From assembly GCA_028224375.1 (NCBI GenBank), contig JAOIVW010000013.1, positions 1 through 64,000 on the forward strand: a stretch of 64,000 nucleotides of DNA. The letters run 5' to 3'. The notes beneath the pieces were generated by a model. That model was not told the DNA's origin and ran no database searches. It was given only the letters and a program-made list of their open reading frames with translations. A program made the position numbers and the translations under genes. This stretch comes from Hellea sp. Lineage in GTDB: Bacteria > Pseudomonadota > Alphaproteobacteria > Caulobacterales > Maricaulaceae. Positions 49,651-58,775 of this stretch are shown in pieces (within the stretch, counting starts at the first letter, position 1; each line of letters begins with the position of its first letter).

Positions 49651-51039
49651 TTATTGTTCATCATCTTTGAGTTTGGGACCGGATGACGCGCCGCCGCTAT
49701 CCCCGCCGCGAACGGCATGAAGGGCTGCGCTTTCCGCGCGGTGATGGTTTGAGGTAGGTTTGGCTTTCCTGGCCCAATCCGGTGCTTGGTCGGCCCCGCC
49801 GCCTGTTCCGCCTACGGCACTGGATGCCGCAGAGCTCTTTGCTGGTCCAATGGACCCACCCGTGCCGGAAATTGCGCCGCGCGCGCCCGTGGTGGAAGCC
49901 TGCTTAATCGCCCCGCTCGCTTTCGAGACCTGCCCTTTCGCAGCGTTCGCAACAGTGCCCGCTCCGGCTTGTGCAACTGCGCTGACGCCTGCGGTTGCAC
50001 CCTTGAGCCCCCCTGCTCCGCTTGCAGCTTTACCCATAGCAAATGCCATGCTTGCGCCGCCGCCAAGAGATGCGCCCGCTTTGGCTGCGCCCATGGCCGC
50101 TTTTCCGGCAGCTTTCGAAGCTCCAACCGCGCCCGCAGCTCCGGCCGCTCCTGCCGCCCCAACTGCGGCGACGGTTCCAACCGCGGCACCTGCACCAAGC
50201 TGAGGCGCGCCTGTGACAAGTCCCGTGGCAATACCCGGTCCAAATAGGCCCAAGGCAAAAAGGGCAAGGCTCGCCAAAATGACGCCGCCCGCGTCTTCCA
50301 AACTTACGTCACCCGTTAGACCTGACGTCACTTCCGTGAACAGCGTCGAGCCGATGCCAACTATGATTGCGAGAACCATGACTTTTATGCCGGATGAGAC
50401 GACATTCCCAAGAACACGTTCAGCCAGAAACGATGTCTTATTCCAAAGCGCGAAAGGCACGAGCACAAAACCTGCAAGTGTGGTGAGCTTGAACTCGATT
50501 ATCGTCACAAACAGTTGGATCGATAAAAAGAAGAACGCAAAAATCGTGATAAGCCACGCTAGGAACAACACGGCAATCAGCACGATATTGACAAAGAAGG
50601 CGACAGGTCCCGTTAGGTCTTTTATCGTGTCGAGGATGGGAGACGCAGCATCAAAGCCAGTGCTCGCAATGAAGCCGGGCCGCATCAAATCGGAAGGGGT
50701 AAGGCTTGTGCCTGTCGCCTGTAATCCAAGTCCCGAAAAGCTATCAAAAATTATCGTCGCTAAGAATGCGAAGTTGCCGATGATATAAGCGAAGACGCCG
50801 ATATAGAGCACTTTCTTTATAAAGCGCACCATGACAGTGCCGTCGGAACTCATCGCCCAAAACACACCTGCCAAGACAAGATCTATGACGATGAGAGTTG
50901 CCACCAGAAAATCGACTTCCGAGCCCAGAAGACCAAAGCCTGAATCGATATAATCCGAGAAGGTCTGCATGAATGTATCAATCACCGACATATCAGACGG
51001 CGGCGGCGCGGGAGGCGTGACTTGGAAAACAGGCAGCAT
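49651..51039 (-). CDS. trbL: Conjugal transfer protein TrbL (VirB6-like)
   Basis: Polytopic N-term, Ala/Gly-rich tail; start MLPVFQV at 51039. Confidence 0.94.
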   Translation of the reverse strand: MLPVFQVTPPAPPPSDMSVIDTFMQTFSDYIDSGFGLLGSEVDFLVATLIVIDLVLAGVFWAMSSDGTVMVRFIKKVLYIGVFAYIIGNFAFLATIIFDSFSGLGLQATGTSLTPSDLMRPGFIASTGFDAASPILDTIKDLTGPVAFFVNIVLIAVLFLAWLITIFAFFFLSIQLFVTIIEFKLTTLAGFVLVPFALWNKTSFLAERVLGNVVSSGIKVMVLAIIVGIGSTLFTEVTSGLTGDVSLEDAGGVILASLALFALGLFGPGIATGLVTGAPQLGAGAAVGTVAAVGAAGAAGAAGAVGASKAAGKAAMGAAKAGASLGGGASMAFAMGKAASGAGGLKGATAGVSAVAQAGAGTVANAAKGQVSKASGAIKQASTTGARGAISGTGGSIGPAKSSAASSAVGGTGGGADQAPDWARKAKPTSNHHRAESAALHAVRGGDSGGASSGPKLKDDEQ

Positions 51040-51040
51040 G

Positions 51041-51739
51041 TTACCCTCCCCGGCCCATAAAGGCTTCGTGGCGCGCGGAGCCAGCTTGTTCCTGATAAAG
51101 GGCGCGGGATCGTTCAATCGACTCGGCACGATACTGCGCAGCTATCAATGTCTGCATTTGCATGGATTGTTTGGCTGAAAGCGCCGTAATTTGATTGCCG
51201 GCTTGCACAGCCGAGAGTTCGCCTACCGAAGCCTGTGAAGCATTCATCAGCACATCCAGTTGACGGCCATCTTGCTCGATGGCTTGTGTGATCTGTGCCT
51301 GCATTTGGATACTATCGCGAAACGCCATAATCGCAGCGTCCTGTTGAGCATCCGCGATTTGAGCTTGTTCCGTTATGGACCAATCCGCATAGGCGTCCGG
51401 AAACTGGAGCTCGAAGACACGTTCGATTTCATCAATGCGGAAGGTCAGCCCGCGCGCTTGATGCGTGAGGCGATTAATCTCGGAGAGCGTCCGCTCCATG
51501 TCCTCGCCCACGTAAATTCCCAGCCGGGTCATCTGCGTGATTTGATTGCGCAGCATGGTCGCTTGAGCGGTCACCTGTTGCAACGTCCGCGTGGCGGTCA
51601 ACGCGTTTTGAATAAGGTTGGTCGGGTCGAGAACAATATCTCCAAAACCAAAAATGGCGTGAGCGGGAGCTGCGAACATCATCGGGATGACAGCGGCGGT
51701 AACGATCAAAGCTCGAAGTTTTTTAAATGTGCGGCGCAT
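51041..51739 (-). CDS. trbJ: Conjugal transfer protein TrbJ (VirB5-like)
   Basis: Signal peptide, FGFGDIVLDPTNLIQNALTATRTLQQV. Confidence 0.93.
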   Translation of the reverse strand: MRRTFKKLRALIVTAAVIPMMFAAPAHAIFGFGDIVLDPTNLIQNALTATRTLQQVTAQATMLRNQITQMTRLGIYVGEDMERTLSEINRLTHQARGLTFRIDEIERVFELQFPDAYADWSITEQAQIADAQQDAAIMAFRDSIQMQAQITQAIEQDGRQLDVLMNASQASVGELSAVQAGNQITALSAKQSMQMQTLIAAQYRAESIERSRALYQEQAGSARHEAFMGRGG

Positions 51740-54189
51740 TAGGCGGCTCCTTTATGTGCAGTTGAAAATTGTGGGTGTGATGCGAGAAGATCTGAGGCCC
51801 AGCTAAGCCCTCGCCCCCGCAGCCACTCACTTGCGAAATCGAAAGACTCGTCACGGCTCAGAATAAGTTCGGCAGCTTCAAAATCGGGAGCCGAGGACGC
51901 ACCGCATATGCTCAAGGCGATTGCTCCAAGACCCAGATCGAAGACGCGGTTACCCGCGCGGCTTTGAAAGTAGTAATCCCGCTTCGGAGTCGCATGACCT
52001 ATAAGCTGTACTTGTGTGTCGTTGAGACCGAAGCGGCGATAGGCTTCCAGCTGCTGAGGTTCAGTGGCCCGTCCGTTGGGTAGAAAAATACGAGAAGGAC
52101 AGCTTTCAATGAGGGCCGGCGCGATTGATGAATTCGCGACATCGGCCAGAGATTGCGTCGCGAAGATGACTGAGACGTTCTTCTTGCGCAGGACCTTCAG
52201 CCATTCCCGAATGCGCTCCGAAAAAACAGGGTCATCCAAAAAGACCCAAGCCTCGTCAAGTACGAGCAAAGTTGGGCGTCCGTCAAAACGGGCTTCGAGC
52301 TTGTGGAAGAGATACGTCAGCACCGGCAAGGCCAATGCTTTGGAGTGCATAAGCTCTTCCATTTCAAAACACTGCCAATCTGCATCAGACAAACTGTCCG
52401 TATCTGCGTCCAAAACAGAGCCATGCGGACCTTCAAGCGTGTAAGGAGAGATAGCCTGACGTAGGTCTGCCGATTGAAGGAGTGCTGACAGACCCGTCAA
52501 AGTGCGCTCTTTAGCAGGCGCACTTGCCAGTGAAGAAAGAGCTGACCAGACAAATTCTTTGACGTCCGGCGTAATCACGACGGCTTCATGCCTGAGCAAA
52601 TCGAGTATCCACTCTTCTGCCCAGACCAGCTCAGATGGCTGATCAATGTGGCGCAAAGGTTGAAAGCAAAGCCCGGCATCTCCCCCGAGTTCATAATGCT
52701 CGCCCCTCATACCGAGCGTTGCGATTTTTGCGCTGCGCCCTTTGTCAAAGAGGAAAACTTGGGCATTTTCATAACGCCGAAATTGTAACGCCAACAGGGA
52801 CAGCAGAACCGACTTGCCTGCGCCTGTGGGTCCAACAATCAACATGTGTCCAACATCGCCTTGATGTGTCACGAGCCGAAAAGGTGTGTAGCCTTGTGTT
52901 GTCGCATGAAGAAGCGGCGGGCCGCCTAAATGATCATTGCGTTTTGGTCCTGCCCAGATTGCGGATACAGGCATCATGCGAGACAAGTTCAATGTGTGGA
53001 TGAGAGGTTGGCGGACATTCGCGTAGGCGTGACCCGGCAATGAGCCAAGCCAGGCTTCGACCGCATTCACGCTCTCGCGGATTGTAACGAAGCCTTGCCC
53101 GCTTACAATCTGCTCGATGGCTTTGGCGCGCTCTTCAACGACGGCGATATCTGTATCCGAGACAATGATTGTCTGCGTGACATAGCCAAAGGAAACATGG
53201 TCTTGCCCGAGAAGCTGTAAGGCTGTGTCCGCATCCGCGGCTTGATTATCTGCATCTGTGTCGACGAGAGCGGAGGCCTCATTTGTCATAACCTCTTTAA
53301 GGATGGCCATGACGTTTTTGCGTTTTGCGAACCACTGGCGACGGTAACGGCCAAGCACCTTCGTCGCTTCGGGTTTATCCATCGGTAAAAAACGCGTTGT
53401 CCAGCGGTAAGCAAATCCAAGTGCATTCAGGCCGTCCAGTACGCCGGGTTGGGTTGCGCTTGGAAAGCCCATGAGCGTAATTGCGCGAATATGGTGGGAG
53501 CCCAAGCGAGGCTCCAATCCGCCGACTAGTTCTGTACCGCCCAACACGCTATCAAGATGCATGGGTATTTCGGGCGCACAGACGCGTTGGCCCGCATCCG
53601 GTGCGAGGCAGCTTTGCAGAAAGGTCAGCGTTTCATTATCGCCTAAGAATTCGGCGGTCGGAAAAACGCTCGCGAATAAATCGTGCGCTGCATCGGTGTC
53701 GCGAATGAACGCCCGCAAATAATTATATCCCGCATTCGTTGCGGTTTCATCGTCTTGCGTATCGGTCTCGACAAAGAACCGCTCCAGCTTACCGATCTTG
53801 TCAGCAGGCGGGAGGAAGGTGAAAGTCAGATGGTAGTCTGATTCAAACAACGCTCCTGCTTCGTCATTCAAACCGCTTCGTTCTTGTTCAATCAACCACG
53901 CTAACGGGTCTCTAAATTCAGAAGGCTCACAAGGACGAGCCTCACGCCGCGTCGCTTCAAAGTGGAGCGCCCAGCCTGATCCGAAGCGCCTAAGCGCATT
54001 GTTCACTCGAGCGCATGTTGCAACTAATTCGCCAGGTGTGGAGCTATCGAGGTCAGGACCGCGAAAGCGCATTATGCGTTGGAAGCTGCCATCCTTATTT
54101 AAGATGACACCCGGCGCAATTATAGCGGCCCACGGCAAATGGTCTGCGAGTTGCGCGGGTTTACTGCGATATTCTGAAAGGTTCAGCAA
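51739..54189 (-). CDS. trbE: Conjugal transfer ATPase TrbE (VirB4-like)
   Basis: Walker A MLIVGPTGAGKSVLLSLLALQFRRY; PTLLVLDEAWVFLD. Confidence 0.97.
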   Translation of the reverse strand: MLNLSEYRSKPAQLADHLPWAAIIAPGVILNKDGSFQRIMRFRGPDLDSSTPGELVATCARVNNALRRFGSGWALHFEATRREARPCEPSEFRDPLAWLIEQERSGLNDEAGALFESDYHLTFTFLPPADKIGKLERFFVETDTQDDETATNAGYNYLRAFIRDTDAAHDLFASVFPTAEFLGDNETLTFLQSCLAPDAGQRVCAPEIPMHLDSVLGGTELVGGLEPRLGSHHIRAITLMGFPSATQPGVLDGLNALGFAYRWTTRFLPMDKPEATKVLGRYRRQWFAKRKNVMAILKEVMTNEASALVDTDADNQAADADTALQLLGQDHVSFGYVTQTIIVSDTDIAVVEERAKAIEQIVSGQGFVTIRESVNAVEAWLGSLPGHAYANVRQPLIHTLNLSRMMPVSAIWAGPKRNDHLGGPPLLHATTQGYTPFRLVTHQGDVGHMLIVGPTGAGKSVLLSLLALQFRRYENAQVFLFDKGRSAKIATLGMRGEHYELGGDAGLCFQPLRHIDQPSELVWAEEWILDLLRHEAVVITPDVKEFVWSALSSLASAPAKERTLTGLSALLQSADLRQAISPYTLEGPHGSVLDADTDSLSDADWQCFEMEELMHSKALALPVLTYLFHKLEARFDGRPTLLVLDEAWVFLDDPVFSERIREWLKVLRKKNVSVIFATQSLADVANSSIAPALIESCPSRIFLPNGRATEPQQLEAYRRFGLNDTQVQLIGHATPKRDYYFQSRAGNRVFDLGLGAIALSICGASSAPDFEAAELILSRDESFDFASEWLRGRGLSWASDLLASHPQFSTAHKGAA

Positions 54190-54198
54190 AGCTGGCTC

Positions 54199-54465
54199 CT
54201 ATGAAAGATAAGATTTTTGACAAAGGTGACGGCGCAGCACATCAAGGAACAACGGGTCGCGTTTGGCTGCAAACACGCAAGCCGTTTGGCTGACGCCCCA
54301 GATCACAAGCCCGACAGGCCAAAGTTGAAGGCCTAAGCTCAGCGCTGCCGCGAGCGTGCCATTCAAAATGGTGGCCGCGCGCGGCGCACCCGCCATCATG
54401 ATGGGCTGGGTGACCGAGCGGTGAACAGGAATATTAAATCCTTCTATGTGCTGCGCCGCATCCAT
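54199..54465 (-). CDS. trbD: Conjugal transfer protein TrbD (VirB3-like)
   Basis: 88 aa, VPVHRSVTQPIMMAGAPR. Confidence 0.92.
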   Translation of the reverse strand: MDAAQHIEGFNIPVHRSVTQPIMMAGAPRAATILNGTLAAALSLGLQLWPVGLVIWGVSQTACVFAAKRDPLFLDVLRRHLCQKSYLS

Positions 54466-54827
54466 TAGATTACGGCCCCGCCGCCAAAGCTGAAGAATGA
54501 CAGGAAGAAGCTGGTCGCCGTAAAGGCGATGGAGAGCCCGAAGACAATCTGGATTAGCTTCCTGAAACCGCCGCCTGTATCACCAAAGGCCAAGGCCAGA
54601 CCTGCCATGATAATGGCCATTGTGCCGACAATTTTGGCAATCGGGCCTTCCACGGATGAGAGGATTTGTGTGAGCGGGCCTTCCCACGGCATACCTGAAC
54701 CTGCGGCATGAGCGGGACCTGCAAGGGTTAAAAATGCGAGGATGAACGTCGCCCCGATGGCGGCTTGACGAAAATGAGGGTTGCCTAAAAGATGTGAGCT
54801 CAAGGCATGACTAGAGAATTGGGTCAA
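54465..54827 (-). CDS. trbC: Conjugal transfer pilin TrbC (VirB2-like)
   Basis: Pilin-like, two TM, GSGMPWEGPLTQILSSVEGPIAKIVG. Confidence 0.93.
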   Translation of the reverse strand: MTQFSSHALSSHLLGNPHFRQAAIGATFILAFLTLAGPAHAAGSGMPWEGPLTQILSSVEGPIAKIVGTMAIIMAGLALAFGDTGGGFRKLIQIVFGLSIAFTATSFFLSFFSFGGGAVI

Positions 54828-54896
54828 AATTGACTCCTTTTTAAATGTTGGGTTTTGTGGGTTAAGAGTTTGAGGCTTAGGCCTCAGTGAGTGACG

Positions 54897-55862
54897 TTAT
54901 GGAGGGTCAGGAACCATGGGCCTCAGCCGATAGGTTCTGTTTTCTCCATCACATCCGAGAACTTCGAGAATGTCCGTAACACGCCGGACCCCTCCGTGAT
55001 TCTCGATCCCGACAACGAGATTAACCGCTGCGGAGATGAGTTTGCGCGGCACATTCGCCACGACTTCGCCGACAAGCTGCTCAAGACGGTCAAGTCCGTC
55101 TGCAGCGCTATTGGCGTGAACGGTTGCAACGCCGCCGGGATGACCGGTCGACCAAGCTTTCAGAAGATCGAGCGCTTCAGCGCCGCGAACCTCGCCGACG
55201 ACGATGCGGTCAGGGCGAAGACGAAGGGTCGAACGCACGAGCTCGCGCATGGGAACTGTTGGCTGCGTGCGAAGGGATACGCAATCCTCTGCCGCGCACT
55301 GGAGCTCACGCGTGTCTTCCAAAAGGAGGACGCGGTGATCTTCATTCGCGATTTCCGCGAGAAGCGCATTGGTCAGCGTCGTTTTGCCGGACCCTGTTCC
55401 GCCTACCACGAGAATATTCTGCCGCGCCTTTACAGCACGGCGCAATCCATTCGCAGAAGCCTCGCTCAATGCGCCGCTGCTGACATAATCACCAAGTTTA
55501 AAAACGCGCGCAGCAGGTACGCGAATGGCAAATGATGGCTGCAAAGCGACAGGCGGCATAACCCCTTCGAACCGTTGTCCACCAATTGGAAGCTCGGCGC
55601 TCACGATAGGCCGCTCACGCGTGACATCAAATCCCGACAAAGACGCGATAAGCCGAATAATCCGTTCTGCTTTTTCCGGCTCAAGAATCTGACCTTGGGA
55701 CCGGCGCCCTACTCCGGCCCGCTCAATCCATAATTCACCATTCGGATTTTGCATGATTTCGACAACGCTTGGGTCAGCAAGAGCGTCACAGATCACGGAA
55801 CCGAAGGCACTGCGTAACATCGTGTCAGTGCGAGACCGGCTTTGGGCTTTGCGCTGCGTCAT
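54897..55862 (-). CDS. trbB: Conjugal transfer ATPase TrbB (VirB11-like)
   Basis: Walker A ILVVGGTGSGKTTLTNALLAEI; RPDRIVVGEVRGAEALDLLKAWSTGHPGG. Confidence 0.97.
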   Translation of the reverse strand: MTQRKAQSRSRTDTMLRSAFGSVICDALADPSVVEIMQNPNGELWIERAGVGRRSQGQILEPEKAERIIRLIASLSGFDVTRERPIVSAELPIGGQRFEGVMPPVALQPSFAIRVPAARVFKLGDYVSSGALSEASANGLRRAVKARQNILVVGGTGSGKTTLTNALLAEIANEDHRVLLLEDTRELQCAAEDCVSLRTQPTVPMRELVRSTLRLRPDRIVVGEVRGAEALDLLKAWSTGHPGGVATVHANSAADGLDRLEQLVGEVVANVPRKLISAAVNLVVGIENHGGVRRVTDILEVLGCDGENRTYRLRPMVPDPP

Positions 55863-56356
55863 GATGAACTCCCTTTTTGATTACTCGGTTTCTTATTTTC
55901 CAGCGCGTCCAGATCAGCGTCTGAGAAGAAATCGCTTTCAGCTAAGAAAGCATCTTCAATTCCGTTGAACAGATGTCTGTTTTTGCTGGACAGAATTGTT
56001 TCTAAAGATTGGCGATAACTCTCGAAACGGGCTGCGCCCTCTGCCCTCGCCGCTTGTCGTTCCGCGCCTTCCGGCGAAGGCGGCACCAAAGTTAGAAAAT
56101 AACGTACGAACAGAGCATGGCCTTCGGACAAGACGATGAGTCGTTGGCGCAGCTTTTCGCATTCCCGCGTCATCTGATCCAGACGCCGCAATATTGGGTT
56201 GTTCCTCGCCGCTTCAGCTTCCGCCGAAAGATAAAGCTCGAGCGCTCTTCTGACGATCTCCGACTTGCTCACGTCCGGGTGCGAAGCCGCTAACTCAAGG
56301 CGCTTATGAATATCCTCCGGAGCATAGGCCTGAATACGCCTGAGTGATGTGGTCAT
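55859..56356 (-). CDS. Ribbon-helix-helix (CopG-like) protein of the conjugation cluster
   Basis: RIQAYAPEDIHKRLELAASHPDVSKSEIVRRALELYL; between virD4 and trbB. Confidence 0.82.
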   Translation of the reverse strand: MTTSLRRIQAYAPEDIHKRLELAASHPDVSKSEIVRRALELYLSAEAEAARNNPILRRLDQMTRECEKLRQRLIVLSEGHALFVRYFLTLVPPSPEGAERQAARAEGAARFESYRQSLETILSSKNRHLFNGIEDAFLAESDFFSDADLDALENKKPSNQKGSSS

Positions 56357-58380
56357 CGTCCATACCCCATCAAGTCTTGGCCCGGTGTCGCACGGTCCAA
56401 TACATCTGTTGTTCGCGCAAGTTCGCCGGGCAAAGCAACTTCTGACTGACCATCGAGGTCAATATCGTCTTTTGCGACTTCTTCAGCTGGTTCCTTCGGA
56501 GGTCGGTGCCGTTCGTCAAGATTTCGGGCCTGTTCCTTACCACCAGATGTTGGAGTTGTTTTCGATGATGTCTTGGTTTTCATAGCGTCCATAAGGTTCT
56601 GATGAACTTTCGCTGTAAGGCCACTCCAGTCATCGAAACGTCCCGGAGGGCTATCTCCATAAGGATGATTCGAGCCATTTAAGATTGGAGGCGAGCAAAC
56701 TCGGTCACTGAAATTCTTGTCCGCGTAATACCGAATTTTCGTAGCGCGAATGGGTGGTACGCCTGAGACCAACACAATCTCCTCATCTGACGGCAATTGC
56801 ATAACTTCGCCGGGGGTTAGAAGCTGGCGAGCCGTTTCCTGACGAGAGACCATCACATGACTGAGCCAAGGGGCAAGCCGATGACCTGCGTAATTGCGCA
56901 TTGCACGCATTTCCGTTGTAGTGCCGAGCGCGTCACTAATACGTTTCGCGGTCCGCTCATCATTGGTCGCGAAGGCCACGCGCACGTGGCAATTATCCAA
57001 TATTGAATTATTAGGTCCGTAAGCTTTCTCAATCTGATTGAGGCTTTGCGTGATCAGGAAAGCGCGGAGACCATAGCCGGCCATGAACGCCAAGGCGCTC
57101 TCGAAAAACTCTAAGCGCCCAAGCGCAGGAAATTCGTCCAGCATTAATAAAACTTGGCGGCGCGCATTGCCATCAATCTCGCCGTCTAGTTTTTCAGTTA
57201 ATCGGCGGCCAATCTGATTGAGGATAAGCCTGACGAGCGGCTTTGTTCTCGAAATGTCAGAGGGCGGTACAACCAAGTAAAGCGAGACAGGTTTTACTGC
57301 ATTCACTAAATCCTCAATTCGCCAGTCGCATGATGACGTCACCTCGGCCACTGTTGGGTCTCTATACAGCCCTAGAAAGCTCATCGCTGTTGAAAGCACC
57401 CCCGAGCGTTCATTCTCAGATTTATTCAGTAGTTCACGCGATGCTTGGGCGACAACGGGATGGACTGATGGAGTAGCTGCATCACTGCGGCCGAGGTGAT
57501 TGGTTGACATCATCCCGATCAACGTCTGCTCAAATGTGCGCGCAGGGTCGGAAAGAAAAGTTGCCACTTTAGCCAGCGTTTTCTCATTCTCGGCGTAGAG
57601 GACGTGAAGGATTGCTCCCACCAGTAAGGCATGAGCGGTTTTCTCCCAATGAGACCGCCGTTCGAGAGCGCCTTCGGGATCGACAAGAATATCAGCGATA
57701 TTCTGTACATCTCTGACTTCGTTACGCCCTTTGCGCACTTCCAGAAGTGGATTATATTTTGCTGACGCAGGATTTGTAGGATCGAAAAGTAGACAATGGG
57801 AAAAAGTAGACCGATAGCCTGATGTGACTTGCCAGTTCTCACCCTTAATATCATGCACAACCGTCGAATGTGGCCAGGACAGCAACGTTGGGATAACCAA
57901 ACCTACGCCTTTGCCTGATCGGGTTGGCGCAAATGTCATAACGTGTTCAGGGCCGGAATGGCGAAGGTAATTTTTATCCGTCCGCCCAATGAAAACGCCG
58001 TCTTGGTCGAAGAGGGTTGCTTGTTTTAAATCTTTGTCATCGGCCCAACGAGATGAACCAAATGTTGTCAGTTTTTTAGCTTGGCGTCCGCGCCAGACTG
58101 AGCCGATGACCGAGAATACAACACCCAAGAAAGATGCGCCAATGGCGATTTGTCCACCGCGCGCAAACACCTCCGGCGCGTAAGGCTCAAACGCGTACCA
58201 CCATTCGAATAAGCGCCACGGATAGTAAACAGGCATTTCATTAAACTGAAACCAAGGCTTACCCAAATATGGGTCAAATCTCAGTTCAGTCGCAACCCAT
58301 TGAGTGGCTCCCCACACGCCAGCGCCTATCGTCGTGAAGACGACGCCAACTTGGCCAATGAGAATTGAATTGGGTGACAT
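56353..58380 (-). CDS. Type IV coupling protein VirD4/TraG
   Basis: HVMTFAPTRSGKGVGLVIPTLLSWPHSTVVHDIKGENW; LLMLDEFPALGRL. Confidence 0.97.
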   Translation of the reverse strand: MSPNSILIGQVGVVFTTIGAGVWGATQWVATELRFDPYLGKPWFQFNEMPVYYPWRLFEWWYAFEPYAPEVFARGGQIAIGASFLGVVFSVIGSVWRGRQAKKLTTFGSSRWADDKDLKQATLFDQDGVFIGRTDKNYLRHSGPEHVMTFAPTRSGKGVGLVIPTLLSWPHSTVVHDIKGENWQVTSGYRSTFSHCLLFDPTNPASAKYNPLLEVRKGRNEVRDVQNIADILVDPEGALERRSHWEKTAHALLVGAILHVLYAENEKTLAKVATFLSDPARTFEQTLIGMMSTNHLGRSDAATPSVHPVVAQASRELLNKSENERSGVLSTAMSFLGLYRDPTVAEVTSSCDWRIEDLVNAVKPVSLYLVVPPSDISRTKPLVRLILNQIGRRLTEKLDGEIDGNARRQVLLMLDEFPALGRLEFFESALAFMAGYGLRAFLITQSLNQIEKAYGPNNSILDNCHVRVAFATNDERTAKRISDALGTTTEMRAMRNYAGHRLAPWLSHVMVSRQETARQLLTPGEVMQLPSDEEIVLVSGVPPIRATKIRYYADKNFSDRVCSPPILNGSNHPYGDSPPGRFDDWSGLTAKVHQNLMDAMKTKTSSKTTPTSGGKEQARNLDERHRPPKEPAEEVAKDDIDLDGQSEVALPGELARTTDVLDRATPGQDLMGYGR

Positions 58381-58775
58381 GAAGAGCCTCGGTTTTGATC
58401 CTGAGGCTTATGTTCAGTGAAATTTAAAAAATAAGATAGGTAGGAAAGCGATAGCAAAATCACGGCTTTGGTTACTTGAAATTCAAGAGAGAGGCATATT
58501 GTGACTTTGTGGGATTTTCACGAACGCCGAAAAAATTTAACGAAGGCACCCGAGACTTCAAATTACTATTAGATGTGCTTTACCAAAACTTCGATGCTGG
58601 GACTCAAGGAAGGTTTTAATTTCCTAGGCGCTTCGATTGTTGAAGGCGCCAAGTTGAATAAAACCCGTCAAGCCTGGGGCTCAATTTCATCGGTAGGGGC
58701 CATCAATGAACCCTAGTGAAGTGAACATAAGAAGCTATTGATCTTCAAAATGCATTCGCTTCGCACTAGATAAAA

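Noticed and set aside
49760-50267. Long overlapping ORFs on both strands in the trbL tail
   Set aside because: They arise from the GC-rich Ala/Gly codon tract of trbL; amino-acid composition is artefactual
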